From Parvibaculum sp. (GTDB lineage Bacteria > Pseudomonadota > Alphaproteobacteria > Parvibaculales > Parvibaculaceae): a stretch of DNA of 64,000 bases. Shown in pieces: positions 60,258-64,000 of this stretch; within the stretch, counting starts at the first letter, position 1, and each line of letters opens with the position of its first letter. Where the stretch lies: contig JAEPQD010000001.1 in NCBI GenBank assembly GCA_017642695.1, positions 248,001 through 312,000 of the forward strand, given 5' to 3'. The notes under the pieces are model-generated. The model did not search any database and was not told the origin of the DNA. It was given only the letters and a program-made list of their open reading frames with translations. Both the position numbers and the translations under genes were made by a program.

Positions 60258-63200
60258 TCAGTCGACCCTGAGCGCCTCGGAGAGAAGCTGGTTGAGTTCC
60301 TGATTGTGCTTGCTCATGAGGCCCGTCGCCGTCGCGGCCGAAGCCGGACGCCCGGCATAGGAGGCGCGGCGATACCGCGTGCCGACATGATCGAGCACCC
60401 ATTCGATATTCGGTTCCATGAAGTACCACGCGCCCATGTTCTTGGGCTCCTCCTGGCACCACACGAATTCCGCGTCGGGGAAGCGCGCGAGCTCGGTCAT
60501 CAGCGACTTCGCCGGGAACGGATAAAGCTGCTCGACGCGCATCAGATAGACGTCGGTGATACCGCGCTTTTCGCGCTCCTCGTAGAGATCGTAATAGACC
60601 TTGCCGGAGCAGAGCACGACGCGCTTGATCTCCTTGTCGGCGACAAGCTTGATCTTCTGGTTCGGCAAAAGCTCCGCATCGTCCCACAGGACGCGGTGGA
60701 ACGAGGACCCGGGACCGAATTCCTTGATGTTCGAGACCGCCCGCTTGTGGCGGAGCAGCGATTTCGGCGTCATCAGGATGAGCGGCTTGCGGAAATTGCG
60801 GTGCATCTGCCGCCGCAGGATGTGGAAGTAGTTCATCGGCGTCGTGCAGTTCGCGACCTGCATGTTATCTTCCGCGCACATCTGCAGATAGCGTTCGAGA
60901 CGCGCCGAGGAATGTTCCGGCCCCTGTCCTTCATAGCCATGCGGCAGCAGCATGACGAGGCCGCACATACGAAGCCACTTGCGCTCGCCCGACGAAATGA
61001 ACTGGTCAATCACGACCTGGGCACCGTTCGCGAAGTCGCCGAACTGCGCCTCCCACAGAACGAGCGCATTGGGCTCGGCAAGGCTGTAGCCATATTCGAA
61101 GCCGAGCACCGCCGCTTCCGAAAGCATCGAATTAATGACTTCGTATTCGGCCTGTCCTTCCGAAATATTGTTCAGCGGCACGTAGCGGTCTTCGTTCTGC
61201 TGATCGTTCAGCACCGAATGCCGCTGCACGAAGGTGCCGCGTTCGGAATCCTGACCAGACAGACGCACCTTGATTCCTTCTTCGACAAGCGACCCGAAGG
61301 CGAGCGCCTCCGCCGTCGACCAGTCGATGTTCTCGCCCGTCTCGATCGCCTTGCGGCGATTGTCCATGAAGCGCTGCACCGTCTTGTGAACGTTGAAACC
61401 TTCCGGAACCTCGGTGATCTTGAGCCCGATTTCCTTGAGCTTCTTGATTTCCACGGCCGTCTCGCCGCGGCGCGCCTCGCCTTCGGCCTTGCTGAGACCG
61501 GACCAGCGTCCGTCGAGCCAGTCTGCCTTGTTGGGGCGGAAGGTGGAAACCGCCTCGAAATCCTCTTCGAGCTGCGCACGAAACGCGGCGACGCGTTCGT
61601 CGACTTCTTCCGCCGACATCAGACCCGCGTCGATCAACCGCTTGGAGTAGACCTGCAGTGTCGTCGGGTGATCCTTGATCTTTTCGTACATGAGCGGCTG
61701 CGTCATGCTCGGATCGTCGCCCTCGTTGTGGCCGAAACGGCGATAACAGAACATGTCGATGACGACCGGCCGGTTGAAGCGCTGCCGGAACTCCGTCGCA
61801 ATCTTGGCGGCATGGACAACCGCTTCCGGGTCGTCGCCATTCACATGGAAGATCGGCGCCTGCACCATCTTCGCGACGTCCGAGGGATAGGGCGAGGAGC
61901 GGCTGTGGATCGGACTCGTGGTGAAGCCGATCTGGTTGTTGACGATGAAATGAATCGAGCCGCCAGTGCGGTGGCCCTTGAGGTCGGACAGGCCCAGACA
62001 TTCAGCCACGATACCCTGCCCCGCAAAGGCGGCATCGCCGTGGATCAGGAGCGGAATGACGGAATCGCGCTCGCGGTCGTGATGCTGGTCCTGCTTTGCG
62101 CGCGCCTTGCCGAGCACGACAGGATCGACGATCTCGAGATGCGACGGGTTGGCGGTGAGCGAGAGATGCACCTTGTTGCCGTCGAACTCGCGATCCGACG
62201 ACGCGCCGAGGTGATACTTCACGTCGCCCGAACCATCGACATCTTCCGGTGTCGAGGACCCGCCCTTGAATTCGTGGAAGACGGCGCGATAGGGCTTCGA
62301 CATCACGTTGGTGAGAACGTTGAGGCGGCCGCGATGGGCCATGCCGAACACGATTTCCTTGGCACCGAGCGCACCGCCGCGCTTGATGATCTGTTCGAGC
62401 GCCGGAATGATCGCTTCCGCGCCATCGAGACCGAACCGCTTGGTACCGACATACTTGACGCCGCAGAACTTCTCGAAGCCTTCGGCCGCAATCATCTTGT
62501 CGAGAATCGCCGAACGGCCCATGTCGGTGAAGGCGATTTCCTTGTCGGGACCTTCGATGCGTTCCTGGATCCAGGCCTTCTCCTCTGGATCGCCGATATG
62601 CATGAATTCGACGGCAAGCGTACCGCAATAGGTGCGGCGCAGAATGTCGAGCATCTCGCGGATCGTCGCGGTCTCAAGACCAAGCACGTTGTCGATGAAG
62701 ATCGGACGATCGAGATCATCGGGACCGAAGCCGTAGCTTTCCGGCTGCAACTCCGGGTGCTGCGACTTGGGGCGCAGCTGCAGAGGATCGATATCGGCGT
62801 CGAGATGGCCGCGAATGCGATAGGCGCGGATCATCATCAGGGCACGGACGGAATCGAGAGTCGCCGCGCGGATTTCATCCTGACTGGCGGCAGGACGGCG
62901 CTCGGCGATCTTTTCCTTGACCTTGCCAGCCTCAACCGTCGCCGATCCCCAGTTTCCGTCGAGCGCGCTGACGAGTTCGCCATTCGCAATGACAGGCCAG
63001 TCGGAGCGCTTCCATGAGGCGCCCTTCGCCTCCTTCAGAACGTCTTCCTTTTCATCGCCAAGCCCGTCGAAGAAAGTTCGCCACTCGGCATCGACCGACT
63101 GCGGATCGCCCTGGTAGCGCGCGTAAAGCTCCTCCACGAAGGGCGCATTGGCGCCATAAAGGAAGGACGTCCGCTCGAAGCGGTCGTTCGTACCGTCATT

Positions 63201-63449
63201 GCTCATGGGGTCGGGTCCATTTGGCTTCGAGGCGGCCTGGACCGCTTCCGGAAGAGCCGTGTCATCGGACAGAAAATCATTCGGCGTCACCTGACCGCCG
63301 GTCGCCTTGTAGATCGCATCCAGCGTCTGCCATTCCGGCCGCCGCTGGCCATTCATGCAGCGGGTGACGGTCGAAACGGACACCCCCAACTGGTCGGCAA
63401 AGGCGCTTGCCGTGAGATTCTGCGATTCAAGCCAGTCGGTGAGTTTCAT
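60258..63449 (-). CDS. sucA: 2-oxoglutarate dehydrogenase E1 with an N-terminal Cro/XRE-type HTH extension
   Basis: The E1 part, from Met82 (ATG 63206: [23 protein letters not shown]), is a standard 982-residue SucA, with thiamine-diphosphate motifs ([24 protein letters not shown]). Upstream in the same open frame, without any stop, are about 81 residues starting at ATG 63449: [39 protein letters not shown] and [11 protein letters not shown], a Cro/C1 helix-turn-helix. Either a fusion or two starts. No strong ribosome site precedes either ATG. The longer form would be 1063 residues. Palindromes lie just upstream of the first ATG. Confidence 0.88.
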   Translation of the reverse strand: MKLTDWLESQNLTASAFADQLGVSVSTVTRCMNGQRRPEWQTLDAIYKATGGQVTPNDFLSDDTALPEAVQAASKPNGPDPMSNDGTNDRFERTSFLYGANAPFVEELYARYQGDPQSVDAEWRTFFDGLGDEKEDVLKEAKGASWKRSDWPVIANGELVSALDGNWGSATVEAGKVKEKIAERRPAASQDEIRAATLDSVRALMMIRAYRIRGHLDADIDPLQLRPKSQHPELQPESYGFGPDDLDRPIFIDNVLGLETATIREMLDILRRTYCGTLAVEFMHIGDPEEKAWIQERIEGPDKEIAFTDMGRSAILDKMIAAEGFEKFCGVKYVGTKRFGLDGAEAIIPALEQIIKRGGALGAKEIVFGMAHRGRLNVLTNVMSKPYRAVFHEFKGGSSTPEDVDGSGDVKYHLGASSDREFDGNKVHLSLTANPSHLEIVDPVVLGKARAKQDQHHDRERDSVIPLLIHGDAAFAGQGIVAECLGLSDLKGHRTGGSIHFIVNNQIGFTTSPIHSRSSPYPSDVAKMVQAPIFHVNGDDPEAVVHAAKIATEFRQRFNRPVVIDMFCYRRFGHNEGDDPSMTQPLMYEKIKDHPTTLQVYSKRLIDAGLMSAEEVDERVAAFRAQLEEDFEAVSTFRPNKADWLDGRWSGLSKAEGEARRGETAVEIKKLKEIGLKITEVPEGFNVHKTVQRFMDNRRKAIETGENIDWSTAEALAFGSLVEEGIKVRLSGQDSERGTFVQRHSVLNDQQNEDRYVPLNNISEGQAEYEVINSMLSEAAVLGFEYGYSLAEPNALVLWEAQFGDFANGAQVVIDQFISSGERKWLRMCGLVMLLPHGYEGQGPEHSSARLERYLQMCAEDNMQVANCTTPMNYFHILRRQMHRNFRKPLILMTPKSLLRHKRAVSNIKEFGPGSSFHRVLWDDAELLPNQKIKLVADKEIKRVVLCSGKVYYDLYEEREKRGITDVYLMRVEQLYPFPAKSLMTELARFPDAEFVWCQEEPKNMGAWYFMEPNIEWVLDHVGTRYRRASYAGRPASAATATGLMSKHNQELNQLLSEALRVD

Positions 63450-63458
63450 GAGAGGAAA

Positions 63459-63473
63459 TTGCCATACGGGCAA
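63459..63473 (-). promoter_or_regulatory. Palindrome TTGCC-N5-GGCAA, candidate operator
   Basis: A perfect 5-5-5 inverted repeat, ten bases before the upstream ATG of the HTH-SucA frame, where a ribosome site or transcription start would be. A similar element lies 33 bases further upstream. Confidence 0.5.
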
Positions 63474-63492
63474 CAGGCCGTCAAATATCATT

Positions 63493-63505
63493 TGCCACAA
63501 AGGCA
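63493..63505 (-). promoter_or_regulatory. Palindrome TGCC-N5-GGCA, second candidate operator
   Basis: The same TGCC-N5-GGCA core as at 63459-63473, with centres 33 bases apart, about three helical turns. On the same face of DNA the pair could bind cooperative dimers. Confidence 0.42.
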
Positions 63506-63604
63506 CAACCTGGAATTAACCCAGTGAGCCCCGCAAACTCTTACCCCTACCTCCTGAATATAGGAGTTCGGTGACAAATTAACACTGCCTGTCACCCCAG
63601 CTGG

Positions 63605-63646
63605 CCAAAAAGACGTGCGGGGCTCCCGGAAACCCGAAAACCCCGC
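63605..63646 (-). terminator. Terminator after sucD
   Basis: On the minus strand GCGGGG...CCCCGC closes a stem-loop with internal C/G pairing and is followed by ACGTCTTTTT, 24 bases beyond the sucD stop. It implies sucA-sucB-lpdA is transcribed from its own promoter within 63450-63600. Confidence 0.65.
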
Positions 63647-63669
63647 CGAAAAGTCCAGACATGTGGCTA

Positions 63670-64000
63670 TTACTTGCCCAGAACCTCAACCAGCGTGGTT
63701 CCGAGAGCGGAAGGCGACTTCGCGACGGTGATGCCGGCCGAACGCATGGCCTCCATCTTGTCTTCCGCGCCGCCCTTGCCGCCCGAAATGATCGCACCGG
63801 CATGGCCCATGCGGCGGCCCGGAGGCGCGGTTACGCCCGCGATGAAGCCGACGACCGGCTTCTTGACCTTGGAGGCCTTGAGGAACTCGGCCGCCTCTTC
63901 TTCCGCCGTGCCGCCTATTTCGCCGATCATGATGATCGACTTGGTGGCGTCGTCCTTGAGGAACATGTCGAGGCAGTCGATGAAGTTCGTGCCGTTGACG
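63670..64000 (-). CDS. sucD: Succinyl-CoA ligase alpha subunit, C-terminal part (5' end outside window)
   Basis: The frame is open at the window end. [43 protein letters not shown] with the phosphorylated His in GHAGAI, and [12 protein letters not shown] are canonical for SucD. It catalyses succinyl-CoA to succinate with nucleotide formation, next to the 2-oxoglutarate dehydrogenase genes in the same direction. Confidence 0.96.
   Translation of the reverse strand, partial: VNGTNFIDCLDMFLKDDATKSIIMIGEIGGTAEEEAAEFLKASKVKKPVVGFIAGVTAPPGRRMGHAGAIISGGKGGAEDKMEAMRSAGITVAKSPSALGTTLVEVLGK

Overview
The window is about 62-65% G+C, densely coded DNA from an alphaproteobacterial chromosome. Signs of this are a cco/fix-type cation ATPase with CcoS, an F1-only atpHAGDC operon, a sucD | sucA-sucB-lpdA order, a bacterial phosphatidylcholine synthase, and the rsfS-rlmH-gpmI-envC-ctpA-divergent deacetylase-rppH neighbourhood. 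The overall look is compatible with a Parvibaculum-like or rhizobial lineage, but that is an impression; no 16S gene is present. I see no insertion sequence, prophage, integron or CRISPR array.

Layout. 1-0.9 kb: the end of a cytochrome cbb3 assembly locus (ccoI partial, ccoS). 0.9-13.6 kb: a mixed housekeeping and stress stretch with a DUF2189 membrane protein, an exported MsrA/MsrB repair pair, an SYLF protein, YaiI/YqxD, a flavoprotein, an SDR, a small HD hydrolase, dodecin, NfeD plus slipin, KatG and an AlkB-like oxygenase. 13.6-29.7 kb: seventeen tightly coupled minus-strand genes forming an aryl polyene-type biosynthetic cluster. It has two ketosynthases plus a KS-like chain-length-factor candidate, a ketoreductase, dehydratases, two ACPs, an adenylation-dehydratase fusion, an aromatic ammonia-lyase, a glycosyltransferase-acyltransferase fusion, a second acyltransferase, a thioesterase, a LolA-like carrier, an MMPL exporter, a lipoprotein, and a FAD enzyme with a halogenase-type WxWxIP motif. 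30.3-47 kb: tRNA-Ser(CGA), phosphatidylcholine synthase, rplU-rpmA behind a leader hairpin, a GNAT enzyme, obgE-proB-proA-nadD-rsfS-rlmH, then a degenerate phosphoglycerate mutase followed by cell-envelope genes and rppH. 47-52 kb: atpHAGDC. 52-57 kb: priA, transaldolase-like fsa, DUF484, xerC. 57.5-64 kb: lpdA, sucB, sucA and the end of sucD.

The most unusual observations are four. (1) The gpmI-position protein (38139-39701) keeps the fold framework of cofactor-independent phosphoglycerate mutase but has lost the catalytic serine, most metal ligands and the substrate histidine, so it looks like a maintained pseudoenzyme. (2) sucA is open in frame with an upstream Cro/XRE-type helix-turn-helix of about 80 residues, and two TGCC-N5-GGCA palindromes lie 33 bp apart just upstream; this could be a DNA-binding 2-oxoglutarate dehydrogenase E1. 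(3) The aryl polyene cluster contains a putative halogenase and an ammonia-lyase whose selectivity-pocket pair reads Thr-Arg, so its product may have an unusual head group. (4) rplU has a strong promoter followed by a terminator-like hairpin before the start codon, which suggests attenuation.

The aryl polyene genes plausibly act together as follows. The lyase and adenylation enzyme provide and load an aryl starter on an ACP. The KS/KR/DH set extends it as a polyene. The acyltransferases and glycosyltransferase attach it to a lipid-like carrier. The MMPL, LolA-like and lipoprotein components move it to the outer membrane. The pathway assignment rests on gene content; the product itself cannot be read from the sequence.
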